Source: a virus
IMG/VR virus record: IMGVR_UViG_3300030108_001674
Coordinates: 1-23,093 of that record
DNA: 23,093 nucleotides
Direction: 5' to 3' (one strand)
In this document: positions 1 to 9,704 of the stretch, piece after piece
Position numbering within the stretch: position 1 is the stretch's first letter
Layout of the letters: every line of letters begins with the position of its first letter
Notes under the pieces: model-generated
The model's database searches: none
Told to the model about the DNA's origin: nothing
The model's input: the letters and a program-made list of their open reading frames with translations, nothing else
Translations under genes and position numbers: made by a program

Positions 1-2
1 CA

Positions 3-3000
3 TACACACCTGGAATCGGTGCGTCGGAGGTGATGGAGATCGCCAATGCCGTTCAACAAGGAGTCATCCGTCCTGATGCTGACTTCTTGCTGAGGGTCAA
101 GGAAGTAAGAGAAGAGAATGAAGACATCAGTGAATACGATGCAATCATTCAGGTAAATGATGAGTTCATCAAGGCCGGAAAGGGCGACTATATGTCGATG
201 GCTCCGGTCTCTGAAATCGAAGAAGAACAGAGAGCAGAAGTGCCTGTATTCGGCACACAGACGTACCAGGATGTCAGCACCACGACTGCTTCTCTCCTTG
301 TAGCCCTGAATGTCGGCAAAGCCAGCTTTATGAAGGGCTTTGAAAAAGGTCGAGGCATAAAAGGGCGAGTGTACTACGGCTTGTTGTCAGCACTCGGCGC
401 TGCTGGAGCCTACGGTCTGTCTAAGACTGCTCTCGACGCCTTGTACGGTGTTCGGTTCGGTGTAGAAGATCAAGAGTATGACATCCCCGTCCTCAAGGTC
501 GGTAAGACCTCTCGCGGTGTGGTTGACGTAGCCAAGGCATTCGGTGACGCTGTCCCAGGCGTGCCACGGTTTCAGCAGTACTTGGAACTCAGCGGACCAG
601 CTACCAGAGCCATGTTGACCACCGGCATCGTCAATATGGCCGTTGATCTGGGTCTAGCAGACAAAATATCTGAAATGCCAAGCGTGAAGGCATTCATTGA
701 GACTGCTGCTAAGAACCCATCACTCAGTGAGCAAAAAATAAAATCGTTCACGCAGAATATGCAAGCATGGGGCTTCATGCCTATGCAATGGGCGTTGCAG
801 GCCTCATACCATCCACTTGTCAGGGATGAGATGAAGCAGGCGGCTGAGAAAGTAGGTGTCAGTAAGGACTCAAGCTATTGGAATCAATACTCTGAGATGT
901 CTGAGGAGGCTCTCTCTACATTCGGAATCGATGCTGAACTGAAAGACAGAGATAAGGTATCCGAGCTTCGGTCATCTATGCTTCAAGATATCTTGAGAGA
1001 GATTGTAGGCACGGATGAGTTCAGAAGGCTGAAAAATCATGAGCGTGAGGAAGCTCTTCTCAGAATGATCAACAGGACGAACGAAGAGGTTCGCCTGAAG
1101 GCTCTCGATTACAGCGAAGATGAGTTCTACAAAGAGTACGAGAAGTTTGTTCAAAATCCAGACAAATACTCTGAATACGACAAAAAGATGGTCATCAACT
1201 CGTTTGTGAACAACTCTTCGTGGAGAAGCGCGAACGAAAAGTGGAGGGGCAAGCAACCAAATGTAAAGCTGGTGAAGTCCTTCATCAAAAGACACTTTGA
1301 ACTTGGTGGTGAGGAGCCAGATTCCGACAAGCTGCCAGAGTTTTATGAGTTGTTCAAAATGGTGCAAGATGAAGCACCGGACTCTGAGATCCAGTCTCTG
1401 CTGAATGCAATGCCGCTCGGCTATGTCATGGAGTTCAACACCTCCAACAAAGACCCCGTCTGGCGTCGACCGTCCGACGAGGAGATGCTCGACTTTGCCA
1501 AATATATCTACGATTTCAAGGTAGAGAAGCGTGGCCGTAAAGCCGCTGCTGCTGCAACCAAGAGTGTTCAGCGATCAAATTTGAAGCTCATAAATTCATC
1601 TGGTCATGGCATGAGCGTGGAGCCAACAGCATTGAATAGGCTCTTTCAGGCCTTGAACTTTACTGAGACCATGGTTGATGAGCTACCGATAACGAATCCT
1701 GCATTCATGTCACCATTCTTGGAGCGCATGGGACTACCTGGAGGTGTCTGGGGGACAAGTGCTGGGGTAGACCGTCAACTTGGTACAAACCTCAGAGCAT
1801 CAATGCCAAACTATTGGGCACGTGTCATCGGGTTCAGTAGTCAACTACTGGGTGGTACCGGCGCTGGTTTGGAGGAGGTTTATCAAGCCGCAGGCATCAA
1901 GCGTTCAGACCCTGAGTACGGTTACGCTCTCTCAGGGTATGGCCTCGATTTTTTGCCCACCATACGAGTCGCCGGATCTACCGTCACGAATGCGGTTCGC
2001 TTCGGCGGTAATCTCAGTCGCCTGTCGAAGAACCCGATGTTCAAGACCGCAAATGGTCGAGCAGCTAATACACTTGCTATGCTCGAAGCGATGGACGGCA
2101 TCCGTTCATCTAAGAGTCTTGATGAAGCCACAGTGTATCATCAGACCTTGGAATCTATCCTGAGAGATGAAATAGCCGCTGGTCGCAACCCTCTGGAGTT
2201 TCTGACCAAGGCCGAGCGAGACCTCTTTGACTCTATCTTCCTTACTAGCGGGAGAAATCCCGATCATGGAAAGGTTGCGATGGAGAAGGCCACCAAGAAA
2301 GCCAAGTATGTGCATATCGTTATTGATCAAGCTCGTAAGGATATCGGAGACAACGAGTTCAACATCTTGCGATCGTCTCCCTCTTACAAGCGACTGCGTC
2401 TTCAAATCGATCGACTCGTCCAGGGTGGAGTGATCAAGGCCGAGTACGGTGATCAGTTGATGAGCCTCATCGAGTATCAAGCAATTGTAGCCTCGAAGAG
2501 CCCAAGCAGTAAGTACATGACGCCAGAGCGTGTGCTTCAAAATGTTGCAGTCACCTACAACAAGGCACCAGGAGTTGGCATCAGTCCGACTGTCAGGATT
2601 GTTGATCGCAACAACAACCCTATTGCTGGTCAGAGAGGCATTCCTAAAGGGTACTTCGAGTACGACGATCGTACCGGGCGTGCGATCATCAACTTCTTTA
2701 AGGACGGTGACATCGACTCAGTCTGGAAGATGGAAGGTCACCTGATGTCCCACTTGATGGGTATCGATTTCAAAAACAAGGTCTTCCGATTCTTCGATCA
2801 CGAGTACGCGAGCGGCGGTCAAATCCGGCTCACAAAAACAGGGAAGCGTCAGTTTGCAGAGGCTTGGCAGGCCTATAGGCGGACTGCCGACAACAGTAAT
2901 GGGTATATCCGTCGATTGTTCGATGGCCTGTGGCTCGGACTACAGAACTTCTGGGCACGGCTTCGTCGTAAGCCTCATGTGCTTCCTAAGGAGTTGAGGA

Positions 3001-6000
3001 CATACTGGGATCTTGAGTTCGGTGCCTTGCCTACTGATGTTCGGTTCGCTCAAGCGCTGTCATCTGGGGCGATCTTCCACCGGCTTCGTTCGACGTATCA
3101 ATCATCAGATCGCGCAATCGGTGAGGCCGGTTTGATGGCGTCTCGTGAAGCGATGGTCAAAGACATGGGGTATGACGAGGCGACGATTAGGAGCCTATTC
3201 GGAGACCGTAAAACACAGGTCGTACGGAATGTCCTCGATGAATCAACGGGTCAGACTAAGCGCGTTGTAGAACAAAAGTATGAGCCACGTCAGTACGATG
3301 CCGTAGAAGCCACGGTCAAGGCAATCGCGCTGATTAAGACTGCTGACTTCCGCAAGCGCGCTAACTTGGTGGGCAGGAAAACGAGAAAGTACGCCATTGT
3401 CGGTAGTGGTCGATATCGCGTACCTCAATCGATCCTCAACAACCTGATCAATCGTGTCAATGATCGTCTCAACGGTGCGATGGGTGAGGCTTGGACACAG
3501 ACTAAGAAAAAGATTTTCCAAGTTGGTCGAGATGGTAGGAATGTTCTGAGCGATCCGTCCACGTATCCGACGAATGTGAGAGATGCTGATGTTGCGGCGT
3601 TTGCAGATCGCATGGAGGCCATGACAGGCAACCGTGACGGATTCGATGTTGCCACAAGACAGAACTTCTTCGTCTTGACTGCTCGCCAGGAGGGCGGCCT
3701 GAAGACCTTGCTTCAGGAGATCGGCAATCAGCCTGAGGCTGATGTTTTACCGATCCAGTTGCTCGATCCGTACGCAAATCTGAGGATTTTGTCGAACTCG
3801 GAATACAACAAGATCATCGAGGTAATGACCGACATTGAGGCCACTCCCCTGAACCGGAGGAGCAGGAATGATGTCAAGCCTGGTCTATTCAATGCGATAA
3901 ATGATGCAATCAAGAGTCGTAAATCCATGCAGGCGATTGCAAGCTGGTTCGACGGATTCACGAATAAATTTAAGGATGAAGACTATATACCAGATAGTGG
4001 ATCATACGACCCCGGAGCCGTTGAGATTCTGAAGGGTGGTGTGCGTAAATGGAAGAACGCAGCGCAAGAGTTACTGGAACTTTCTAAAACGAAGGATTTC
4101 GCTAAGATAGATACCGTCGGGAAGTTCTTCAAAAAATATATCGATCAATCAGTATCGAGAGTAAATCTTCAATATATCGATACACTATTCGAGTTGGTCC
4201 ATAGAATGAATGGGTTGATGGATGATGTGGAGGTAGCTGCCGTATCGGACTTGGCTGCTGCGAATGCGGCGGGTGGGGCAAATCGAACAGCACCAAGATT
4301 TAAGCTGCCTCAAAAGCTTGATATGGAATACATCACACGCAATCTGCCAGCCATTCAAGAGTTGTTGGACGGCGTATATGGAATGACAGGCAGAGAGCGT
4401 CAGGCCCTCAACATTCTTCGATCTGTCCGTGTCCGAATGAAGAGAGGCGAAAAATTAGCTGATTTCAGTGAGAACGAAGCTGCGGTTATTGTCGACGCCA
4501 TTTCAGTGATTCATGCCGGATTAAAGGTCAAAGACGACTACGTCACGGGAATCGGAGAGAAGCTCACTGTCAGAGCCCTTGTTTTGAAAAACGTATCACA
4601 ATTTGATTATGGTGATTTTTCTAGACGTAAGGGTTTATATAAAACTTATAAATCTTGGTTCAATGGTGATATACAATACTTGTTTGATCAGCCAGATATT
4701 GTATCCGATATTGCTAGAGAAAACGTTGTACCTGGTATTAGGAAGACTCTCACCACCGGAGGGCTTGGTAAAAACATTTCACTCGATGAAATTTCTTTGA
4801 TTGAAGAAATTAGTGATTCCTATAGTCGTACGACAGGTAGAGAGTTGACTGATGCCAACGTAAGAATGATCACAATGCTCACGTTGATGAAGATGGATGA
4901 GATTCAACAGGAAGTCGCCCAGGAGCTTGCTGAGTATGGATATCTGGCGACGAAACGAGAGCTTATAGGTGATCAACCATTCCGAAGTGACATCAGTCTG
5001 GACCGCGAACGGTATATTAATCGAGTCCAGTTCTACATAGATCGATCTCTCGGTTTAGCTGACACCTATAGGCGCGGCACAGCAAAAGGTAGGCCTTCAA
5101 AGCCTGGAAAGGACATGTACGGCCCCACTGAGCAGACGAGCGGTAAGTTCAATTCTGCCGATGCATTTGATGAACTGGATTTTCAAGCTCAACATGATGC
5201 TAATCAAATCATTCGGAGAGCCGGAATCCGCAAAGCGCGTGAGGAGTCTGTATTTGTCAACGTTGGAGACAAGCAGTTCCTCGTACCCAAGAATATGTTC
5301 GATTTCCTCCAAGAACAGATGGAGGCGAAGTACAACATCAGATTCCAGGTGGACTGGGGTAAGGGAGGATCAGGTGAGTACTTCTTGCGTGGCCGCCCTG
5401 AGAACAGAGTCCTTCGCAACCTTCAAGCCACTCTGAGTGCAGCCGGTCGTGCAGCATCGATTCTTGGGCCTACAGGGTTCTATACTGGTCTGCTGATTGG
5501 TACGGGTGGCATTCCTATGATTGGCTACGGTATGGGTGTGTTTATCGGTGGCCTGAGTCAACTACACCTCGGATCTGGTGCTACAGCGGTTGTTCGTGAT
5601 GCGATCACAGGCCCGCTCACGCTCGCTGAGACGTTTGCTGGAACGACCGTCAGAGGGCTCGCGGAGACCGATTTCCGAATCCCGTTTACTGAGCGGTACG
5701 TGGGCATGTCCGATGCTGCCCGCAGCAAGCTTGCAAGCCTTGCGGATAGCATCCAGAGTCGCACTAGCTTTACGGCTGGAGTGTTGGCGAGATTGCACGG
5801 GAAGGATGCTGCTGTACCCTTCACCAAGCCGATACTCATGCCTGATGGCCGCGTCTTCACTGCTGACCAGATCGCCAACAGCGTGCGCCGTTATGGCTGG
5901 CGCAGCGCAATGGTCGACCGATTCCAAGACACCAAGGACATCAATCTGTTCTACGAGCGCTTCTCCAAGAGCAATCCTGTTCTGATGACAACGAGCATCT

Positions 6001-7436
6001 CGACACTGCTTGGTTTGACTAGTGGAGCAACGTTGGGCAGTTCGGCTGTGTTCGGACTAACTCTCGGCTACATGCTCAAGCCTGGAAACATCTTCAGTAA
6101 GGCGCACAAGTACTACAGAGAAGCGTTCTCTGCCATCGATAGCTTCTTGCGTGTCAAGATCTTGATGGATGAACTCAAGCAGGGCAAGAGTCTTGAGGAT
6201 GCAGCAATACGAGTTCGAGATGTCGCTCTCGACTACTCGAACCTTAGTGAGGCTGAGAAGAGCTTCATTGGACGCTACTTCGCGTTCTACACGTACTATT
6301 CGCAAGCAGCAAAACTGTACGCTCAGACATTGATCGAGAATCCACAGAGGATCATCAATCAACTCAAGTTCGTTCAAAAAACCCAGCAAGAGCGAACAGA
6401 TAAGCGTCTGGCTCAAGGTGATCTGCCATCATGGGATGCATTCAGAGCATTCATTCCTATTGAAATCGATGGTCAGTACTACAGAATGCCTTTCCTGATT
6501 AGTGGCGACATCACGGCGATTCCCATCGAATTATTCGGTGCAGCATCGTTCCTCATCAGCGGCTTTGAGGATGAAGAAGCAGTTCAGGAAGTCATGAAGC
6601 TGTTTGGCCGATTGTCTCCCGCAGCGCAATACTCTCTTGAAATCCTCTTCGATGTAAATCCAATGACAGGGAAAACGCGGTCTAGATCTGGTTTTGTTGT
6701 TCCCTATGAGATGATTGAGCTTGATCGGCGCGTGCTCGGTGGTGCCCTCTATGACCTGCTCGACATCGAGTACAAGAGTCTGGATGAAATCATCACAGAT
6801 GAGGGAGAAAAGAAAGACAAGGTCCGTGTCTCATTGAGCAAGATGGATCACCCAGGCAGAGGTGTCTACATTGCTCGCAATAGAAGGGCGTACATTGCTC
6901 TGTTTGACGCCATCCAATCACCAGTGACTGGCCGTATGGGCAGCAACATGCTGGCCTTGTCTAAGGCAAACATGGGTGGATTCGAGATGATGCTCGATGC
7001 AGCCGGATTCATTCAGGACAATGTCACTGATGGTGATCCGATACTGAGTAAGGTCGGGCCACTCATTCAACTCGGCCTCGTCAAGAACAAGGATGCTGGT
7101 CCATCGACGCTGATCGACGTCGACAACTACGTGGACCCGATGGATCCCATGAATGCCCCGGTTGGTGATCTCAAGCTGTTCCAGCAGAATCAGCAGCTAA
7201 GCACTGCGAGGCTTGAGCTTCTCATCGATCAAGGAAAAGCCTTTGAGAAGGATGGAAGGGTCTACGTCTACACTGATCAGTTCTATCCAGGCGAGGCCGC
7301 CAAGACTATAGGCTTCAGCTTGTCACCTAAGTTAAATACTGACAAGAATCTCTCTATGAAACTTAGAGCACGTATTGCTCGGCTGAAAGAGATCATTGGT
7401 GACGAGAACAATCAAGCTAAGGGCAATTCAAACTAA
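3..7436 (+). CDS. Giant phage structural/internal virion protein (5' end outside window)
   Basis: The reading frame is open from the first complete codon of the window and ends at TAA 7434-7436, giving at least 2,477 codons. GTG 30 and ATG 33 are possible starts, but the GGAGG in front lies only two bases from the ATG and the upstream codons read as plausible protein, so I treat the gene as 5'-truncated. I recognise no enzymatic domain. The protein is mostly charged and helical, with an Ala/Gly-rich hydrophobic stretch near residues 90-135, a Gly-rich hydrophobic stretch near 1810-1850, and another near 1985-2015. This mix of long helical regions with late hydrophobic segments is what ejected internal virion or large polyvalent phage proteins look like, and the structural genes downstream agree. 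I found no T7/N4 RNA polymerase motifs. Role as virion/ejection protein is inference. An AT-rich patch lies inside at about 4570-4830. Confidence 0.85.
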   Translation, partial: YTPGIGASEVMEIANAVQQGVIRPDADFLLRVKEVREENEDISEYDAIIQVNDEFIKAGKGDYMSMAPVSEIEEEQRAEVPVFGTQTYQDVSTTTASLLVALNVGKASFMKGFEKGRGIKGRVYYGLLSALGAAGAYGLSKTALDALYGVRFGVEDQEYDIPVLKVGKTSRGVVDVAKAFGDAVPGVPRFQQYLELSGPATRAMLTTGIVNMAVDLGLADKISEMPSVKAFIETAAKNPSLSEQKIKSFTQNMQAWGFMPMQWALQASYHPLVRDEMKQAAEKVGVSKDSSYWNQYSEMSEEALSTFGIDAELKDRDKVSELRSSMLQDILREIVGTDEFRRLKNHEREEALLRMINRTNEEVRLKALDYSEDEFYKEYEKFVQNPDKYSEYDKKMVINSFVNNSSWRSANEKWRGKQPNVKLVKSFIKRHFELGGEEPDSDKLPEFYELFKMVQDEAPDSEIQSLLNAMPLGYVMEFNTSNKDPVWRRPSDEEMLDFAKYIYDFKVEKRGRKAAAAATKSVQRSNLKLINSSGHGMSVEPTALNRLFQALNFTETMVDELPITNPAFMSPFLERMGLPGGVWGTSAGVDRQLGTNLRASMPNYWARVIGFSSQLLGGTGAGLEEVYQAAGIKRSDPEYGYALSGYGLDFLPTIRVAGSTVTNAVRFGGNLSRLSKNPMFKTANGRAANTLAMLEAMDGIRSSKSLDEATVYHQTLESILRDEIAAGRNPLEFLTKAERDLFDSIFLTSGRNPDHGKVAMEKATKKAKYVHIVIDQARKDIGDNEFNILRSSPSYKRLRLQIDRLVQGGVIKAEYGDQLMSLIEYQAIVASKSPSSKYMTPERVLQNVAVTYNKAPGVGISPTVRIVDRNNNPIAGQRGIPKGYFEYDDRTGRAIINFFKDGDIDSVWKMEGHLMSHLMGIDFKNKVFRFFDHEYASGGQIRLTKTGKRQFAEAWQAYRRTADNSNGYIRRLFDGLWLGLQNFWARLRRKPHVLPKELRTYWDLEFGALPTDVRFAQALSSGAIFHRLRSTYQSSDRAIGEAGLMASREAMVKDMGYDEATIRSLFGDRKTQVVRNVLDESTGQTKRVVEQKYEPRQYDAVEATVKAIALIKTADFRKRANLVGRKTRKYAIVGSGRYRVPQSILNNLINRVNDRLNGAMGEAWTQTKKKIFQVGRDGRNVLSDPSTYPTNVRDADVAAFADRMEAMTGNRDGFDVATRQNFFVLTARQEGGLKTLLQEIGNQPEADVLPIQLLDPYANLRILSNSEYNKIIEVMTDIEATPLNRRSRNDVKPGLFNAINDAIKSRKSMQAIASWFDGFTNKFKDEDYIPDSGSYDPGAVEILKGGVRKWKNAAQELLELSKTKDFAKIDTVGKFFKKYIDQSVSRVNLQYIDTLFELVHRMNGLMDDVEVAAVSDLAAANAAGGANRTAPRFKLPQKLDMEYITRNLPAIQELLDGVYGMTGRERQALNILRSVRVRMKRGEKLADFSENEAAVIVDAISVIHAGLKVKDDYVTGIGEKLTVRALVLKNVSQFDYGDFSRRKGLYKTYKSWFNGDIQYLFDQPDIVSDIARENVVPGIRKTLTTGGLGKNISLDEISLIEEISDSYSRTTGRELTDANVRMITMLTLMKMDEIQQEVAQELAEYGYLATKRELIGDQPFRSDISLDRERYINRVQFYIDRSLGLADTYRRGTAKGRPSKPGKDMYGPTEQTSGKFNSADAFDELDFQAQHDANQIIRRAGIRKAREESVFVNVGDKQFLVPKNMFDFLQEQMEAKYNIRFQVDWGKGGSGEYFLRGRPENRVLRNLQATLSAAGRAASILGPTGFYTGLLIGTGGIPMIGYGMGVFIGGLSQLHLGSGATAVVRDAITGPLTLAETFAGTTVRGLAETDFRIPFTERYVGMSDAARSKLASLADSIQSRTSFTAGVLARLHGKDAAVPFTKPILMPDGRVFTADQIANSVRRYGWRSAMVDRFQDTKDINLFYERFSKSNPVLMTTSISTLLGLTSGATLGSSAVFGLTLGYMLKPGNIFSKAHKYYREAFSAIDSFLRVKILMDELKQGKSLEDAAIRVRDVALDYSNLSEAEKSFIGRYFAFYTYYSQAAKLYAQTLIENPQRIINQLKFVQKTQQERTDKRLAQGDLPSWDAFRAFIPIEIDGQYYRMPFLISGDITAIPIELFGAASFLISGFEDEEAVQEVMKLFGRLSPAAQYSLEILFDVNPMTGKTRSRSGFVVPYEMIELDRRVLGGALYDLLDIEYKSLDEIITDEGEKKDKVRVSLSKMDHPGRGVYIARNRRAYIALFDAIQSPVTGRMGSNMLALSKANMGGFEMMLDAAGFIQDNVTDGDPILSKVGPLIQLGLVKNKDAGPSTLIDVDNYVDPMDPMNAPVGDLKLFQQNQQLSTARLELLIDQGKAFEKDGRVYVYTDQFYPGEAAKTIGFSLSPKLNTDKNLSMKLRARIARLKEIIGDENNQAKGNSN

Positions 7437-7504
7437 CGATGACAACCTTTATCTTTGTGTTATCATTCAACCGATCCTCTTCCCCTTCCCCTATGGAGTA
7501 TTAA

Positions 7505-7975
7505 ATGTCTCGAATTCCTGAACTGTCTGGCGGTCGTCGCCTTGAGCACGACATCCCCACCGAGGGTGACCTTCAACTTGAGCCCGGAAAGGGAATCAAG
7601 GCTCGTGGTCAAACCGCTTTGATGACGCTTCTGTCTGGCGCTACAAGCCTTATGGCGTACAAAAGTGAAGCTATCGCCATGGGTGATGCTGCTCACACGC
7701 TTCTCGTCACGGGTACAGCATCTAGTAACCAAACAAAGATCACTTCTAATGTCCTGATTGTTGATCCAGAAAGCAGTGGGTCGACTGAAGACCTCAACCT
7801 GCCTGCGGAAGCATCATGCACTGGACTGTTGTTGATCATCCTGAACAGCGGTGGTGAAGGCATTGTCATCAAGGACGACGGAGGAGCAACAAAGCTCACT
7901 TTGGATACCGCACAAAGCGGCCTGTTGTTCTGCGATGGAACGACATGGCGTGGATTCATGGGCGCGATCACCTGA
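7505..7975 (+). CDS. Small putative virion protein, 156 aa
   Basis: ATG 7505 is preceded by GGAG at 7495-7498 with six bases of spacing, a good ribosome site. The protein is rich in Gly, Thr, Leu and Ser. Its N-terminal 40 residues are polar, followed by alternating beta-strand-like segments and a C-terminal part (IVIKDDGGATKLTLDTAQ, then a Cys-Asp-Gly-Thr-Thr-Trp turn) of the kind found in phage capsid decoration or fibre-base proteins. There is no signal peptide or membrane segment. It is the first gene after the giant protein, 68 bases downstream, and is followed by a strong stem-loop, so it may form its own transcription unit with the giant gene. I do not recognise the family; a structural role is inferred from composition and context. 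The 68-base gap upstream holds only a weak inverted repeat and no promoter I can defend. Confidence 0.8.
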   Translation: MSRIPELSGGRRLEHDIPTEGDLQLEPGKGIKARGQTALMTLLSGATSLMAYKSEAIAMGDAAHTLLVTGTASSNQTKITSNVLIVDPESSGSTEDLNLPAEASCTGLLLIILNSGGEGIVIKDDGGATKLTLDTAQSGLLFCDGTTWRGFMGAIT

Positions 7976-7992
7976 TCCTGAACCTTTGATCT

Positions 7993-8029
7993 GAGGGGGG
8001 TTTCGGCCCCCCTCTCTCAACCATTTTTT
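7993..8029 (+). terminator. Probable intrinsic terminator / strong stem-loop
   Basis: Arms GAGGGGGG (7993-8000) and CCCCCCTC (8007-8014) pair perfectly over 8 bp around the loop TTTCGG. A run of six T occurs at 8024-8029, about ten bases after the stem, so this is not a textbook terminator; it could be a partial terminator or an RNA-processing/stability hairpin between two virion genes. The T run leads directly into the GGAGG of the next gene. Confidence 0.6.
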
Positions 8030-8039
8030 GGAGGCTCTC

Positions 8040-8477
8040 ATGGCCAAGCAAGGGTTCATCGTCAACGATGCCGAAGTTACTGGCATTGGTACTAGCTACG
8101 CAGCAGCTAAAAAGATTTTGCTTCACGAGGACTCGACGGCAGATCCACTGTCGAAGCGTTTGCCTCAAGCTTGCTACATCTCACATCTTGATCTGCAATT
8201 GGATGAAACATCCGCTACAGTCGGTCAAGTGAGTTGCGTCTTGGCGTGGGACTCTGATGGAGATGATCCCATGGCGGGCGAATCTGCCGGCAACGTCGTG
8301 TGGAGTGGGCTGACTGACACAAGTCTACGCAATACCTCAATTGCTCTGGACGTTTATGTGACTGCACCGACTGGTCAGACAACATCAGGTAAGTGTTACT
8401 TGTGGGTAAAGGTAGACTCTGGCGCAGTTACCTTGAAAAAGGCGAGACTTCACTGGGCTATCGGACCTACTCGATAA
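8040..8477 (+). CDS. Small putative virion protein, 145 aa
   Basis: I choose ATG 8040 because GGAGG lies at 8030-8034 with five bases of spacing; an in-frame TTG at 8028 would place the start before this site. The 145-residue product begins MAKQGFIVNDAEVTGIG, has no membrane segment, contains an acidic turn (AWDSDGDDPMAGE) about two thirds along, and ends in a basic, aromatic tail (KKARLHWAIGPTR). The pattern of short alternating hydrophobic residues suggests a beta-sandwich such as head-decoration, neck or fibre-attachment proteins, but I cannot assign a family. It lies between the stem-loop at 7993-8014 and the fibre-like gene, 12 bases before the latter, and is likely co-transcribed with the following structural genes. 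Confidence 0.8.
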   Translation: MAKQGFIVNDAEVTGIGTSYAAAKKILLHEDSTADPLSKRLPQACYISHLDLQLDETSATVGQVSCVLAWDSDGDDPMAGESAGNVVWSGLTDTSLRNTSIALDVYVTAPTGQTTSGKCYLWVKVDSGAVTLKKARLHWAIGPTR

Positions 8478-8489
8478 TCGGAGTTCAAT

Positions 8490-9695
8490 GTGGGTGACTT
8501 TTACAATCGTGGCGGTGGCGCTCTAACAACGACCACAATCAACGCGACAACAATCACCGCTGATGATCTTGAGATCGATAGCGGAACGCTGTCCATTGAT
8601 GAGACCAACAACCGTGTTGGCATCGGCCTTACTACCCCTAAGACTGCACTGACGGTAGAAGGCCCCGTCACGCTCAAGGAGCAGGCCAACGCTGATGGTG
8701 ACACCGCCGCGTACGGGCAGTTGTGGGTCAAGACGGCTACACCTAACGAGCTTCACTTCACCACCGATGCTGGTGATGACATCCAGATTACGTCTGGTAC
8801 ATCGGTGGTTGGCCCTGCTAGTGCCGTCTCAATGACCAACGGTTCGGACAACCGCATCGCGACAGCGACGGGCTCTACGGCTTTGAACGGTGAAGCTAAC
8901 CTTACCTTCGATGGCAACACTCTGACCGTGACTGACGCGGTTACAGATACCAGCGCCGGGACGTTCATTGCGGTCGATGTCAACTTCGACAAGACCGGGA
9001 ACAGCACCAGTGACAACACCATGATCGGGATCAACCTCGACATGGACAACACGTCAGCTACCGGCGGAAACAATGAGATGGTGGGCATCAAGGTTACACC
9101 CACTCTGACTCATGCCAGCGGTACTGGGACTGCGACCTGTAAGGGTCTTGAGATTGTTGCTACAGGTGCTACGGCAACGCCACAGCAAGAGACTGTTAGG
9201 GCTATCGACATCGTGGCCACTGGTGCGGAGACAAACCAGGGCATCTTCATGAAGGTGGACAACGGCACTGGCCCTGACATCAAGATGATTAGCTCTGCAA
9301 ACAGCGCCGATAGCTGCACCCTGACTACTAGCGCGAATGGCGAGTTCACTATTGCGACGACGGATGGTGATGCCGCACTAGCGCACATCAACATTCAAGC
9401 TGACGGTAATCTCAACTTGAAGGGTGGTTCGACCACCGGCCTTGCCCTAAACAGTTCTGGCGAAGTCACCACCTTCAATATCCCAGCAGCAACGGTTGCT
9501 CAGGCCTCTGACCACATCATCTTCCTCGATGGTGGCGCTACAGGCGCACCCAAGGCCGAGTCGATAGATGACTTCCTGACGGCGATTGCAGGAACCGGGA
9601 TCAGTGTAAACAGTAGCCAGTTGACTGCGTCTGCTGGTGGCGGGTCGGCAGCCGACGACCTAAATCTTATTCTTCACATGTCAACATTCTCTTAG
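8490..9695 (+). CDS. Fibre-like structural protein with VGIG-type repeat, 401 aa
   Basis: The GTG start at 8490 has GGAG at 8480-8483, six bases away; the overlapping ATG at 8488 is in another frame and stops at once. The product is very rich in Thr, Gly, Ala, Ser and Asp and nearly free of Cys and aromatic residues, typical of trimeric beta-helical tail fibres. Residues near 40-58 carry NNRVGIGLTTPKTALTVEG, which fits the VGIGTxxP-type element seen in many phage fibre and bacterial adhesin-like proteins. It is followed by an acidic YGQLWVKTATPNELHFTTD segment and a long repetitive body with several NLTF/NLNL-type strands. There is no obvious enzymatic domain or intramolecular chaperone. A role in the tail fibre or another surface appendage is a family-level inference; the stop is followed after nine bases by the next gene. 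Confidence 0.8.
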   Translation: MGDFYNRGGGALTTTTINATTITADDLEIDSGTLSIDETNNRVGIGLTTPKTALTVEGPVTLKEQANADGDTAAYGQLWVKTATPNELHFTTDAGDDIQITSGTSVVGPASAVSMTNGSDNRIATATGSTALNGEANLTFDGNTLTVTDAVTDTSAGTFIAVDVNFDKTGNSTSDNTMIGINLDMDNTSATGGNNEMVGIKVTPTLTHASGTGTATCKGLEIVATGATATPQQETVRAIDIVATGAETNQGIFMKVDNGTGPDIKMISSANSADSCTLTTSANGEFTIATTDGDAALAHINIQADGNLNLKGGSTTGLALNSSGEVTTFNIPAATVAQASDHIIFLDGGATGAPKAESIDDFLTAIAGTGISVNSSQLTASAGGGSAADDLNLILHMSTFS

Positions 9696-9704
9696 GATTG
9701 AATC

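Noticed and set aside
2740-2760. EGHLMSHLMG in the giant protein as a HExxH metalloprotease motif
   Set aside because: The Glu after the first His is missing (HLMSH), so the catalytic motif is not met.
972-5927. Several 60-145 aa minus-strand frames within the giant gene
   Set aside because: They lie antisense to a continuous, plausible coding frame, lack ribosome sites in order and show no recognisable motifs.
3-7436. Giant protein as N4-type virion RNA polymerase
   Set aside because: I looked for the T/DxxGR, catalytic Asp, R-x3-K-x-YG and HDS-type motifs and found no convincing set in order.
7437-7504. Terminator or promoter between the giant gene and the next gene
   Set aside because: Only a short imperfect inverted repeat and no T run or clear -35/-10 pair could be found.
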